Positions 1-11,588 of a stretch of DNA of 64,000 nucleotides are shown here, piece after piece. Below the pieces are notes generated by a model, which had not been told where the DNA came from, ran no database searches, and saw nothing but the letters and a program-made list of their open reading frames with translations. How positions within the stretch are numbered: the stretch's first letter is position 1; every line of letters begins with the position of its first letter. Source of the DNA: Macrocystis pyrifera. Lineage: Eukaryota; Sar; Phaeophyceae; Laminariales; Laminariaceae. The DNA is taken from positions 7,986,045-8,050,044 of the forward strand of contig JASSKH010000028.1 in NCBI GenBank assembly GCA_031763025.1, written 5' to 3'. The position numbers and the translations under genes were made by a program.

Positions 1-2229
1 AGAACAAAAGGAAGTGCCTTAAGAAAACAAGATAGTGACAAAAAACAACACGCCAAGTGAACACCAAGCAAACTACAGGCAACAGGACAAAACACACACG
101 CGCTCGCAAGCACGGACGAACGAACGCACGCGCGACTGCTGTGACGACAACACCGAGGATGTAACCAAACCACCAAAACGCAAACAGAAAAAAAAAAAAC
201 AGTGGCCCCCCACACGAACGTATCTGCAGTAGTATGTATGTACCAGGCACGTCTTCATGCCCGAGATGCAGCATTAACTCGACGCAAAAAAAACAGTTGC
301 GAGACCAAGAAAAACCCGACAGGAGTTGTCTCTCCTTCTGAGCAAAAAAACCGGGGGAAAAAAAAATGAACGAAAACAAGACGGACATTAACCGCCACCG
401 GGTATAATATATATACATAGATACCGGTATATTTACGACCACTCTGGGCGAAAATATAAGGAACATTTAGTCTTGATCTTGACGCCTAAAAGATTCCTTG
501 TATTTTTGCGGCCAGAGCGATACGTAGCAGGCACAGAACAGTACCTGAGGTGATACCCCGTTCTGTTCTGCATTGCCGTCGTTGTCGTTTTCGACGCTCT
601 GTTTATCCAACTCCATCGTTCTGCGACGGTGGTTCCTATTCAAGGATGCGGATTTCTTCTTTCTGCGCGTTCTGCGGCTACCGCAGCCTCGGATGTGCCA
701 GCGGCGGGCTGGGGCCGCGGACTGCGTACTCGAACTGGGGCTGTGGGGTCCAGGGATCGGTGACAAGACCTGCTTGCCCACGATTCCAATAGCACCATTT
801 CATCGTGATCATGGTGGTTGCGGATAGTTCAGCGATTGTCACTGCAGCACGGAGTGACGCCCATCGTCAATCATGGTCCCTGCTGTTAACCCGTTTTTTT
901 AGACCTCTACACGCGTTTTTGCGGGGAGAAGAAGTACTGGAATTAATTCGAGTCGAGCAGTTTTTTTTCTGGAGTCGCAGAAAGTGCCCTGTGGTCACAT
1001 AGATGAGAATATAGTCCAGGCGTAAATTCACTCATTTTTCGCACGCCGACATCGTATATTGTCAACTCTGCTCACCGCGTGACAATCAGTGTAATACAGC
1101 TATGTCGTAGTTTTGTGAGCACAGAGCTTGTTGTATCTCTCTAGGCCTGAAGAATCGGCACGGACACTGGTTGCGCTGGACGTCGACAGGTAGAAAGAAC
1201 GGTTTAATGTTAAGAAGAACACACAAGGAAAGAAACAACGCGCGCGACTCGCAAGTACTACTACTACTACTACTACTACTGCTACTACAGGTAGGAGTGC
1301 CGCGTAATGCCGTACAAATGGAAGTACTGCCTTGCAGTCCGGAAGAAGAGTCAAGCACAATCGCTGCATAGAGTCGGAGACCTCGGCGACCTGTCCGAAC
1401 CGCCATGATCCAGACGCCGTCTCCGCACTAAACAATTTGTTTGTTCCCACACCCGATGGGCGAACGGCGTCAAACAAGACAAGAGCGTCGTGGTTAACTT
1501 CAGCCGTCATGAGGACGGCGCCGCTGTCGGTGCTCCTGCTGCCGCGGTCACGCGTGCGGCAGAGTCGGGGGGGGGGGAAACATGTAGCGGAGCGCATCGG
1601 CAGCAACTGCCAACCACGTAGGCAACACCTATACGGCGGAGCAGAGAATATCCGCGAGGTATTATATACTCGCACTGCACGCGACTGCTGCGAGTGGCAG
1701 CATTGTGCGGCAGAATAGAATATGCAGCTGTTGTAACACCCCCAACAACGGCCAAAAAACACTGAAAACAGCAACAACGACAACAACAGCGACAGATAAC
1801 GGCAGCCAAGACACCAAAAGCAACAACAGCAGCAACAACAACAACAACAACAACAACCGATAAATAAACGACAACAACCACATCACCACCACCACTACCA
1901 CTACCACCACCACCACAACAACAACAACAACACTCACCAGCACCAACACCAACCGCCACCAACACCGACAGAAAAAAAACGCTCGCTGTACGTATAGTCT
2001 ACACGATCATCGTGCGCTACCATACTGCTGTACTCACAGTCCGGTCAAGTGGGGGTGGGAGGGACGCAGACCCGCCCGCAACCGCGGAGGCGTTCCCTGG
2101 GTCGGCGCTGCTAGCACCCGACGACCCCGCATCGCCGTCAGCGGGCGGAATAACGCGGGCCGCGAACGGTCGCACCATTCCGAGTGACCCTTGAGATCTT
2201 CCCGGGAGAGGCACGACCGACGAAAAATA
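1..2229. other. Left flank without an assignable gene
   Basis: No exon chain with matching splice phases could be built here. The stretch holds simple repeats: a CTA run near 1258-1290 and a CAA/CAC-rich run at about 1755-1960, which produce spurious poly-Val, poly-Leu and poly-Cys reading frames on the minus strand. Several A- and T-runs lie between 180 and 370. The segment lies downstream of the minus-strand WD40 gene, so it may hold its 3' flank or an unrecognised neighbour. Confidence 0.5.
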
Positions 2230-2660
2230 GGATAGAGGGGGGGGGGGGGGGAGGAGGGGGAGGAGAGGGAGGGGTGTACTCGATATCATGCATGGCAGTA
2301 GTCGCATGACCATAGGCGAGGGAGAGGGGGGGAGGGGTGCAGGGGGGTGTACTCGATCTCATGCATGGCCGTAGTCGTATGGCCGTAGACCCTCGCATCC
2401 CTACAACGCCGGGACGGAGCATGTCGGGTTTTCACCGACCAGGCAGACATACCTTGCACCAAGCGCGAGCGCCGGTGAGGTGTTGGGCGAGTCACACGAA
2501 GGGTGAGTGAGCTGTATCCTGCTAAAAAAACTGCTTGGGGGGGAGAGCTTGCAATGGGTGACAGCTCCGAATGAATTGGCGTCTTTTCTGGTGTAACCAC
2601 TTTCAAGGGGAGGGGGGGGGGGTGAGGCGACCAAAGCAAGGTGGACCTGCAGAATATTTC
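2230..2660 (-). repeat. C-tailed interspersed element, family 1, two nested copies
   Basis: Read on the minus strand, this segment carries the family-1 consensus: a stretch with GCTCACCC, then CCGACATGCTCCGTCCCG, then TAGGGATGCGAGGGTCTA, then the near-palindromic ATACGACTACGGCCATGCAT, then GAGTACACCCC running into a C-rich tract. A complete tail occurs at about 2340-2530 and a second, shorter tail at 2268-2325. The same module recurs at 3.6, 18.7, 47.3, 52.5 and 56.9 kb, so it is a dispersed family. No coding capacity is visible. Confidence 0.75.
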
Positions 2661-2995
2661 CCCGAAGAGCATAGTGACCGGCAAGACATCTAACGTCATC
2701 GAGACTATCGTTTCATGCTGAACATATTCATGGGCTTGTTCTCAAGATCTCGCTAAGGCGCGCCGGGAAGTATTCATATCGACCAGTCGCCGTCGCGACG
2801 CCTGTACTGCCACTTTCGACTCTTCTTCCGTGTTGGTGTGGCGTTTTAGGACTTCCGGCGGACGAGGGACGAAGAGCCGCCGACGGTTCCACGGCCGCCC
2901 GAATCAGAGCCGCCCGCGCGTCAACCCCTGCCTCGAGGATAGAAAGCGATCGCTCCCCGTTCGATGAACTATACGGTGACAGTTCTTAAAGGGAC

Positions 2996-5900
2996 TTACC
3001 CTGGGCCAGAGCCCTCGCCACCGTCGCCGTCCACCGAATTGCGCCCCGCGATTGAGATCCGCGATTGCCCCCCGACAACGCCTTCCAAGTTCCAGACTCC
3101 CACCAAACCCGGCGCGGAACAGGCGCACAGCCATTCCCTGGCGAAGGTAGGAGAGCATCGCGAGAGTCAGTCGTCGTCGGATTACCGCCCGTTCAATGTT
3201 CGGGCACACGACACGACGGCGCAACACAAAAAGGGAACAAGAACTACATGCGGCGGAAACTCAGGACATTTTTTTTCCCTCGTTTTTTCTGCACCCAACA
3301 AGTGGGATGTCATACGAGTTAAGCGGGGGTCGACGCCAACTGTGCCTATCGACGAAATGCGGGGATGATTCACCAACATCTCCTGTTCTTGGTTTATATG
3401 GTTTTTAGGATGGGAATTGTTTTCTACATAAAATAGCATGGCCCTGCGGTTTGTGGATGATCTGGTTTGGTTTACATAGAATTTAGTATGGGATGTACCC
3501 CCCCCCGCATATACTTCGAAGTATTTGGTTTCCCGAAAATAAAATTTGGAGTGTGGTAAGAGGCTGACGCGATACGACAACGAATCGAATCGTTCAAGCA
3601 CCCGGACAAACGGGGAAAGAGACCGCCCCCCCCTCAATTGACGTTGTCATCCAAAAGTATGGAAGTCCGCCTCACAAGCGGTTCTCCGTAGGATGTAGCT
3701 CACCCTTCATGCGACTCGCTCAACACCTCACGCTTTGCTTCGCGCTTGGCGAAAGCAATGTCTGCGTGGTCGGTGAAAAACCCCACGAGTTACCCTCGTC
3801 ATCGTAGGGATGCGAGGGTCTATGGCCATACGACTACGGCCATGCACGACAATAGTGTGTCGAGTACCCCCCCCCCCCCCCCCCCCCCCCCCCTGCCCCC
3901 CACCCCTCTCTTCTCCTCTCTCCCCGCCATGCCCAGCTTGCGCGGTAGCCATCACAAAGGCAGCGTCTACCCATGCTACGCGAGAGCTCTCTCGACCCGA
4001 TATGCTATTATACCACCCCCTCTCACCGTGCAGGGTGAAACGCCACCGATTGGAAACCCCCGGCGATCATCTCCGGTGCGGTAGCCCCCAAGGTGTGCCT
4101 TGCGCGGAGAGAGTCGCGATTCGCGAAAGTTTCCCTTCTAGACGCGGTTTCAGGGGAATCCTGGAACAGGCACAATACGTCCGCACGAGACAAAATAAGC
4201 GTGAGCGACTGACAAGAACGTGAAGAGGCCACGGGGTATTACGGGGCACCATAGCAAATAGGACCTACGATACACGCGAAAACCTACATATTTCCCTATT
4301 TTCACTAACAATATTTGGTCCTATTCACTATGGCCCCCCGTAATAGTTCAAAGGCGAGCAAGCTACAGACCAAAATTAGCACGAACGCCGGGTGCCAACG
4401 ACCGTGTCCACAAGACTTGACAGCGACAAAGCAATGCTAGCCCTGTGCCGTCGAAAAGCCTCTCCCCGTTGTATCGTAAAACGCGCCCGAAAGTTCGTCA
4501 AAAACAAAAAAACAAGAAACAAAATTTTTTAAAAAAAAGTCAGACGAAAACAAACCGTTTTGAAAGGGAAAACAACGGAGAAAACGGACCCTGTCGCCAA
4601 CGGGAAACGTGACCATCGTATATACACTAATAGGAGCCAAGCGGACACGCGCGAGAGACAGGTTCGCCAGCAAAGAAGAAGAAGAAAAAAAAAAAAACGA
4701 AGCAGTAGCACACTACGCCATCGCGACGACACGGTAATTAAAAAAAAAAACGCAGCAATCGATCCCACGGAGAGATGAACACCAACCCTCACTTCTCTTC
4801 CTTGCTCGTCTTGCTCGACCCCCGACCCCTCGGCGGGGACGGCGGTGGCGATCCCCCCCCGGGTGCGCTAGCAAAGCTCTCCCCTCCCCCCAGCATCCCA
4901 GAAGAGTCGCCGTTCGCGCCCCCCCACCCCCCGCTTCCGCTGCCCGCCGCCGCCGCCGCTGCTGCCGCCACCGCCTCCTGAAAACCGTCCTCCGCTGCCA
5001 GCCGTGCCCTGGTAGTCCCAAAGCCTGATGGTGCCGTCCGACAGACAGGCCGCGACTATGGAGCGTGTCGGGTGGCAGGCGACGGCGACGACCGGCCCGG
5101 CGTCGCCGAGAGAGTGGCTGAGCGAGCCCAGGCTGTCCCAGGGGTCCACTCGCACAGCCTGACATTTTTTTTTGTTTTTCGTTTTTTTTTCAAATGTGTC
5201 GTTTCGTGCGAGAGCGATGACAGCAGACAAGCGGTATCGAGTCAGATCAGGATGTTACGGTCGAAGCAGAAGGTTTGTTCTACTGCAGACCTGATTGCGA
5301 TGCCTGGTAACGTGTCAGGTATGTTTTTTTCGTTTTGAATGCTGTATACTTGGGAAAAAAAAACACAAAATGTGCGTTCACGTCAGAGGAAACGAAAACG
5401 TGGGTTCTCACCCCCAAAAGGGTCGACCCTCAACTTTTGTGAGTTCTGAGAGAGTGGTACGGTACGTCCGTCGCGCCTGTTCCTTCACGATTCTTTCTCT
5501 CAAGTCGACGCAATGCTTGCACCTTCTATACGCTCGTCGTCCGCGAGGAAACGGGGGAAATTCTCGTCCGAGAAACATATTGGAGAAGGGAGAGAGAGGG
5601 GCACGCAAAATAGGCCGGCCGCCGCTCCACTACGGCCGGCAGTCCTCGGGATTCAACACCCGTGAACCAGCTTTAGCACCACAGCACCCACAGTCTGGGG
5701 ACGACATGGAATTAAAGCGGGATGATAGGGTTAGGCACGTTCTTAGGCGCACTCGACCCAGCGCGTTGGCGGTGCTCCAGCGAAGACACCGCCGTCGGGG
5801 CAGCACAGCCATGAAACATGAGCGCGTCAAACTGCTTTTGTGGGTCACGCCTTCGCTGACAAGAAATAAAAATAACGCCTTTCCAGGATCTGCCTCTTGC

Positions 5901-7020
5901 AAAATTCGTGCAGCTACGTTTCGCAACGTCCGAAACAATCGGAATCCCGAGTACAGGATGTAACATATCAATACTATCTACAGCACTGCCCCCCTGCCCC
6001 CCCTCCCGCGCCGAAGCCGTTGAAGGTGTCTCTAGTAGGAGTAGGAGCGAAACTCCGTCTCGAAAGGGGCGCATGGTCAATGGTCACAAATGACCAACGC
6101 AAGCAACAAATGAATACGTCCCTGCCCCCCCCCCCCTTCCGTTCTCCCCTCCCCCCTGCCCCCCCACACAGCACGCCGACACATCTCTGCGTACCGGCAT
6201 ACGTACCTGCAACGCCGCAACGCCCGCCCTGCCGAGGAAGACCAACCCGCCACCGGCAGTCTTGGAACCCGACATGCACTGCACCCCGCCCCCCAGGCCC
6301 TTCTGGCTCCCGCGAGAATGCGCGAGGCGGAGTCGGATAAACCCACGGTGTAAACCCCTGACAAAAAAAAAACGATCGCGGCGAGAGGACAGAAAAGTAC
6401 GGTTAAGGACCCCTGCAGCTGGCGCGGTGTTCGCCAAGAAAAAGGCCGGGCCGGGCCGGGCTTGGCGGCGGGCGGGATGGGGACGGGAGAGGGGCTACAC
6501 TGGCCGCTTGCAGCTAGCGCGGCGTTCGCCAAGAAGAGGCTGGGCCGGGCGGGGGAGCGGGGCGGGGACGGGGGAGGGGCGAGAGGGAGGCGGGGGGGCA
6601 GGCGAAACTCGTGGTCCCGATCTAGGCTAGGTGTGAGTCTGCGGGCCTCGCCTGTACCCACCTGTGCCAGGGTCACGCGCTGAGGACAGAGCACTTGCAG
6701 CAGCAGGATGGCAGGCTATACAGACAGTTCGGCAGGAATTCAAGTTGGAAGGTATAGGCACAAGAGTGGCGTTTAAACAGTCGACCATCGCGCCCTGGAA
6801 GCGCACGAGAGGGCTCTCTTCTGCTGCTAGTGGATCCCGTACTCTCCGAAGCAGCAGCGGCAGGCAGGGAGGAGGGGGGGGGGGGGGAGCGGGGACAGCA
6901 TTGTTTGAACTTGCCTTGTTACGTTGGAAATCGCGAGGGAGCTGTGCTTGGGCAGGAACTGAGCCAGCAGCGCCTTTCCGCCCTCACCGACGACCATAGC
7001 CGCCATGACACCCCGCCCAC
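2996..7020 (-). CDS. WD40-repeat protein, C-terminal part (5' exons not found)
   Basis: Minus-strand exon chain with matching phases: about 6911-7020, 6207-6302, 4928-5158, 4027-4160 and 2996-3137, ending in TAA at 2996-2998. The third exon encodes GPVVAVACHPT followed by SDGTIRLWDYQG. The junction of the last two reads SVAFHPAR/EWLCACSAPG then LVGVWNLEG. These are two clear WD40 units with the usual Trp-Asp or Trp-Asn ends. A Gly/Ser-rich linker (about residues 60-75 of the third exon product) separates them, and the protein ends in a Gly-rich acidic tail. Such beta-propellers act as protein scaffolds; I cannot name the orthologue. The first listed exon has two possible ends: a GC donor (gcaagt) at 6914, or GT four bases further on, which restores phase with the next exon. 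The start codon and the earlier blades must lie above 7020. Introns carry a MITE and a C-tailed element. Confidence 0.7.
3636..3900 (+). repeat. C-tailed interspersed element, family 1, with C-run
   Basis: A nearly full-length copy: GTCATCCA at the left, then AAGTCCGCCTCACAAGCGG, GGATGTAGCTCACCCTTCAT, the CTACGGCCATGCA core and GAGTACCCCC, which runs into an uninterrupted tract of more than 20 C at about 3868-3892. It lies in the last intron of the WD40 gene, on the opposite strand to that gene. The ordered modules match the copies at 47.26-47.54 kb and 56.7-57.0 kb. Confidence 0.75.
4239..4343. mobile_element. TA-flanked MITE, copy 1
   Basis: About 105 bp with terminal inverted repeats TTACGGGG...CCCCGTAA, flanked on both sides by TA. 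The outer arms continue as ACCATAGCAAATAGGACC and its complement, and the middle is AT-rich (CCTATTTT, AATATTTGG). TA duplication and small size suggest a non-autonomous Tc1/mariner-type element. It lies in a WD40-gene intron. Nine relatives occur in this window. Confidence 0.85.
6053..6138 (+). repeat. C-tailed interspersed element, family 2
   Basis: The segment reads CTCCGTCTCGAAAGGGGCGC, then ATGGTCAATGGTCA, then AAATGACCAACGCAAGCAAC, then AATACGTCCCTG and a C-rich run. The complement of the same ordered modules sits at 54674-54745 beside a 61-nt G-run. This family is unrelated in sequence to family 1 but ends the same way, in a TAC plus poly-C junction. It lies in a WD40-gene intron, just downstream (on that gene's strand) of the 6207-6302 exon. 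Confidence 0.6.
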
Positions 7021-9639
7021 CTGCTGAGTGAACGAAACAAAGCGGCCGCGAGCCGTGACAAAACGACGTGGGTGCACCAGTGACCCAACCGGCCACATGA
7101 TGCAAAAACATGGGGGGGAAACAAAGAGAACGACGACTAGGCAATCGGACCAAGGTAGGTGCCGCCTTCCTACGAAAAATCATTACAACCAAGTAGTACG
7201 TAAAATCGGCGAAACAAAAAGGAAAACAAAGAAAGAGAGGGCGACGAGGTAATAGGTGCCGGTACTACCTTCCCTTCCGACGAAGAATCACCACTCCGCC
7301 AGTGCGTGTGACTCCGGGCCCACGTCGTACATACTCTTTGAACGTGACCAGCACCCCGTCAGCCGAAACGCGCCAACGCCTCCTAATCAGGGAACACCGA
7401 TTGCTCATTATACACCAGCCGAGAGCGGGGCCTTCTCGCACGCTATGGTAACCATTTACAGGCTCGAAGCGCTGGCTTTTTTTCCTGGGTGGACGAGGCC
7501 TTTTCTTTACTGTGACTGGCGATTCTTAGCTCACAAGCTGCGCGCCACGGAGGGAATTTCGGCCGAGCTCTCAAAAACATATACCAGTTACCTGGTACCT
7601 GGTAGTCTACATTTTATGAAAAAATCAAACAGTAGTATCAGCCGTCGACGCAAAAAGCCCAAAAAGTGGGGGGTTATTGTCCGGATCGCACGCCATAAAA
7701 ACGCCACCATATCCTGGCATCGTAAGCAACCCTCCGGGAACTAAATCCAGGGTCAACGGGAGAATACATCGGAAATACCCAAGTTAGCTTGTGTGCTGAA
7801 ACTACAGTAGGTGCTGCGGTGCTTCCATTGATTGTGCAATATGCCCACGCACCTCCCGTCACCGACCCACCTCCGGGCTGGTGGACTCCATCGCTCGGCG
7901 GAGGCGTTACGACCTTGGCGTTACAAGCGCCGTTAAAGCTGTCGTGTTCGCTCGCCCGCTCGCCGCTCACAAGAACAACAGACGCCTCGGACTGGACGGA
8001 TTCAACAGAGTCAGGCGGAAAAGAAGAAAAAAGAAGGAATCACACGGGAGCATCGATCGGTATCATATTGTAAGGTCGTGCAGCTGTCGCTATGAACAGG
8101 AACTCGCGCAGCAGGATTATTTGCAGCTGTTGTCAACGTGTATGCGTTGGGAAGTTGTGTTCAAACCACAGAGTGGGTAAGCACAGTTCGACGCGGGGCT
8201 TGCTATGTGACCCCGGGTCTGAGTTTCGACCAGGCAGGGAGCAGGAAAAAAGAAGGGCGAACATAAGAAAAGGGACGGAAAAAAGCAAAGAACAGAAATC
8301 ACCAGCCCTGATTTAATCAATTTCGGAGACTACACCGCGGTCGATCGTAGAGTTAAAGGCTTCAGCGATCTCGCAAGGGCTTTTCCTCTTTTTTCTAGTT
8401 TTTGGCGCTGTGTGTGTAGTACCTATCATACCGTCCGGGTAGGAGGCATCGATCGGCGCGAGGGAGGAGATTAGTCCCGACTCCCGACCATGTATCATGC
8501 TCCGGAGCAAGCATCCAGCATGACAGCAGCGCGAACAGCACAACAGCAGGAGTACGATCACCTTCGCACACACATGCTTGGGAGAGTCGGGAATCGCTAT
8601 CGTTTTCGGGGGTGTCGTTCCCCGACCACCTACTACCCTATACTATGCATACAGAAGGTAGAGGCATGAGTGAACGTGACGGTGCGCTCCCGCAGTTCTG
8701 GCGCGGGCGTGGACAACAAAAAACAGGTCACGACGTACGTACATAGAGCTCTCCCATGGTGGCCGGTGGCAAGAGCGCAGAGCACCAGGTATCATGGTAC
8801 AGTAGTCTGTCTACAGACTCGAAGTACATATACGACCAACTTTCGAGACACACACACGTACTACAGATAGATACCGGTACGTACTCGGACGGCGCGTGGC
8901 TCGTTGGCGGGACCAAAAAATACACCCACACAAAAATAAAAGTAAAAAGTTCATACGTAGCCCCCGAGCTTTTGCACCACGCCGAGGGACATACACTCGC
9001 ACCAGGCGTGTGAGCGTATTCCACTTACCAACTTAAAAAATGTGGCGGCTGCCCTCACTTATGTAGCTTTTCTTGGGGGCCAAAATGGTCTGAAAACATA
9101 TTCAGCTATAGTCTACCTGGCAGTATTAGTCTACTTGGGGCGTCGACGAGGAGTATGCTCCTCATAAATGTTGCCATCTCGTGTGCTGTATCGTGGGGCC
9201 GAAAAAAGTACCAGGCACCACAGGTATCACGTATACGAGGACACAACAGCGGTGCGGTGTGTGGGTATATATAGACCGTTCCCTTCTACCAACGACATCC
9301 AGCACATCGGGCCCATGGTCCATGCACAAGCACATACTTGAGGGGTGGTCACACCTTGATTGTGAATATTTACGGAGGTTTTGTGCTTGGCTCCTAAAGC
9401 TGACGACCCTCCGACCCGAACCCTAACCCTACCCCGAACTCTATGCCAGTGGTCAGTGCTTGAATGCTGTGCTTGGTAAGAGTCTAGGAATGCTGTCCTT
9501 GGAAAGACTCTAGGTTGATTCGGCGGGCCCGGAATGCTGTGGCTGCGAGCACTTTAAAGTTGATTGAGCCACCCTTAGCCAATCAGAGAGCCCAGATGTC
9601 TACCCCGGGAAGATTCACGATCACCCCTTGACTACTACT
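7021..9639. other. Intergenic or 5' intronic stretch; no assignable exon
   Basis: This region may hold the undetected 5' exons of the WD40 gene, but I could not find a WD-like exon with good splice sites. Contents: a short imperfect duplication in 7150-7310 (GGTGCCG...CCTTCC...ACGAA), and a dispersed repeat at about 8202-8290 (GTGACCCCGGGTCTGAGTTT followed by an AAGAAGGGCGAA-type purine stretch) that recurs at 48.94 kb and, inverted, at 51.7-51.83 kb. A pair of CCCTAA units near 9420 is too short to be telomeric. Confidence 0.4.
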
Positions 9640-10570
9640 TACTGCTCACGAAGTATACGTCTGATGCGTCTTCCCACGGGAGAGATTCAAGCTCCGTGGT
9701 CACAAGTACTACAAGCAGTACAAGTCCTAGACCTGTGGTAAAATACGTGCACTCGCTCGTACCCGAGGGGTGTACAGCAGTTTGGACCTGGTTCCAGGTA
9801 GGGCAGGGTAGAGTGAAAAATATTGCGCAAATGCTCCCGGTATACTTCATACTCCGAGTACACTCGGAGCATTGAGCACGTTTGGTACTCGTAGTACTGA
9901 GAGTATTGGAGTACTGGCGGCCTAAACACTGCGAGTACTGAGCCATGCTGAAGGCCCGCAAATGCACTGCGAGCACTGGGAGTATGAGCAGTGCAGAACC
10001 CCGAGTATGAGCAGTACCCGCGGTACAAACATGCGAAATACTTGGGAGTACTCAGAGCATCAAAAGTGCTGAATCCATGCATACTGCGAGTACTGTACAT
10101 ACTCCCGCAATACTGCCAGCACTCTTGAGCACTCTAGTTGCCCCCCCGAAATATTGTTTCCCCTACTCCCACTTGTGGGGCCATCCGTGAACATGCTTTC
10201 TGCAATATAATGGGGATGAAATCGTCGAAAAGGTGCACAACAGATGGTCGAAGTATACTTCATAGTCCGAGTGTACTGCGCATACTGAGAGTAGTTTGGT
10301 ACTCCGAGTACGCGCAGTACTCGCAGTACCAACGGATTAAATACTGCCAGTACTTGGCAGTACCCGCAGTACATGACCATGAAATACTTGGAGCACGGCA
10401 GTATTCCACAGCAGTATTGAACCCCGATGTACTGCGAGTATGGCTGTATCCGTAGTGTAGAATCTCAAAATACTGCGAGTACTCGCAGTATCCCGCAGTA
10501 CATCAAGCCCAAATACTGCGAGTCTACGAAGTACCTGAAGTGCTTTCTCTCGGAAATACTTTACTCCCAG
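9640..10570. repeat. Degenerate palindromic TACT/AGTA repeat cluster
   Basis: For about 0.9 kb the sequence is packed with variants of GAGTACTGCGAGTACTCGCA, such as ACTCCGAGTACACTCGGAG, CAGTACTCGCAGTACC and ATACTGCGAGTACTCGCAGT. Units are irregularly spaced, occur on both strands and are often self-complementary, so this is not a simple tandem array. No ORF in it looks coding. It lies between the WD40 gene and kanadaptin. Confidence 0.8.
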
Positions 10571-11588
10571 GTACAGGGAGCACGTATATATCAGGTGCTG
10601 TATTGTCCTCGTTGAGTATCTGCAACAGAGTAGTACCTAAAATAATGACAGGAACGAGGCGAGATCAGACGATCAGCCGCCCTTCACCGCGGTTGGGGTG
10701 TGGCAATTTCACAAACTATTAATGTTGCTGCTGTAATAGTGCAAGCAATGCGCAAACAGGTATCTAACGCACACACGGTTGAAGCGTTCTGTCTTTTGTC
10801 TCATACGAGCGTACGAGTGTCCCCCTCCTTCTCAACACTCTCTACTATCTACTGCTTTGCCTTCTGCTCGGCATCTACAGCAGCAGTGGGTGCTCAGTGC
10901 CTCAGGTGCTCTGATGAACTCCACTGACCCTTTCGTCTAAAAGTGCGGCCTTTTCTCATCATGAAAAAATGCGGCGGCACTTGCTCTCTCATTCATCTCT
11001 TCAAAAAAAAGTGGTAAAATGCCTACCGTAGCTTTCCTTTTTCCTTGCCTTGCGGGATGCATCGCATGGCCCCAAGACACCACACCAACACCGACACAAA
11101 CAAGTCCACTTCACCGCCAGATACCAAGCAACGGCTATCCCGGACTGACTTCACAAGGTAGAGGTCGCCGCACTCAAGTTGATCTACTCGTAGGGTACCC
11201 CTGCCGACAAAAGTGGTGCGACGGAAGGAGAATCTCGAGCGACAGAGGAGGGGATAGTCGAAGTCCCAGAACATACAGGCTTCATTCGAGCACACGGCCT
11301 CACCGGGTGCGGAAGAGGTAATGGGGGCTGCTGTCCGTGGACTTCTACCGCCAAGGTACCGACCGGTCGTAGTGACAGCATGGCGCAGCGTGTTCTCTGC
11401 TGATGTGGGTGCTTGGTAGTTGTTCTGGGTGTCTCGGCCCTTTTCCTCTCCCCGAAAAGGTAAGGCCTTTTTCATGATATGGAACTCCTTTGATCAGGAT
11501 ATCAGCAGGGTCGAAAGACAGAGTTGCTGCGTGGTGCAAGGTATACAGCGCCCCAAGCAAGACGGGACAAGGGTGAAGCGCCAAGGAC
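10571..11588. other. Region upstream of kanadaptin; unassigned ORFs on both strands
   Basis: A 150-codon minus-strand frame (11023-11475) and a 100-codon plus-strand frame (11019-11321) overlap here. The plus frame opens with a hydrophobic MPTVAFLFPCLAGC stretch. Neither has a recognised domain, and neither could be linked to neighbouring exons in phase. The last several hundred bases probably contain the kanadaptin promoter and 5' UTR, but no TATA-like or initiator element stands out. Confidence 0.35.

Noticed and set aside
1507-1965. Poly-Val/Leu/Cys minus-strand ORFs
   Set aside because: Translation of CAA/CAC microsatellite DNA.
4789-4971. Alternative Gly/Ser/Pro-rich C-terminus for the WD40 protein in another frame
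   Set aside because: A splice donor at 4927 joins the WD40 exon in phase to 4160, and the next two exons complete another WD unit, so a frameshift is not needed.
9415-9440. Telomere-like CCCTAACCCTA
   Set aside because: Only two units, internal, no array.
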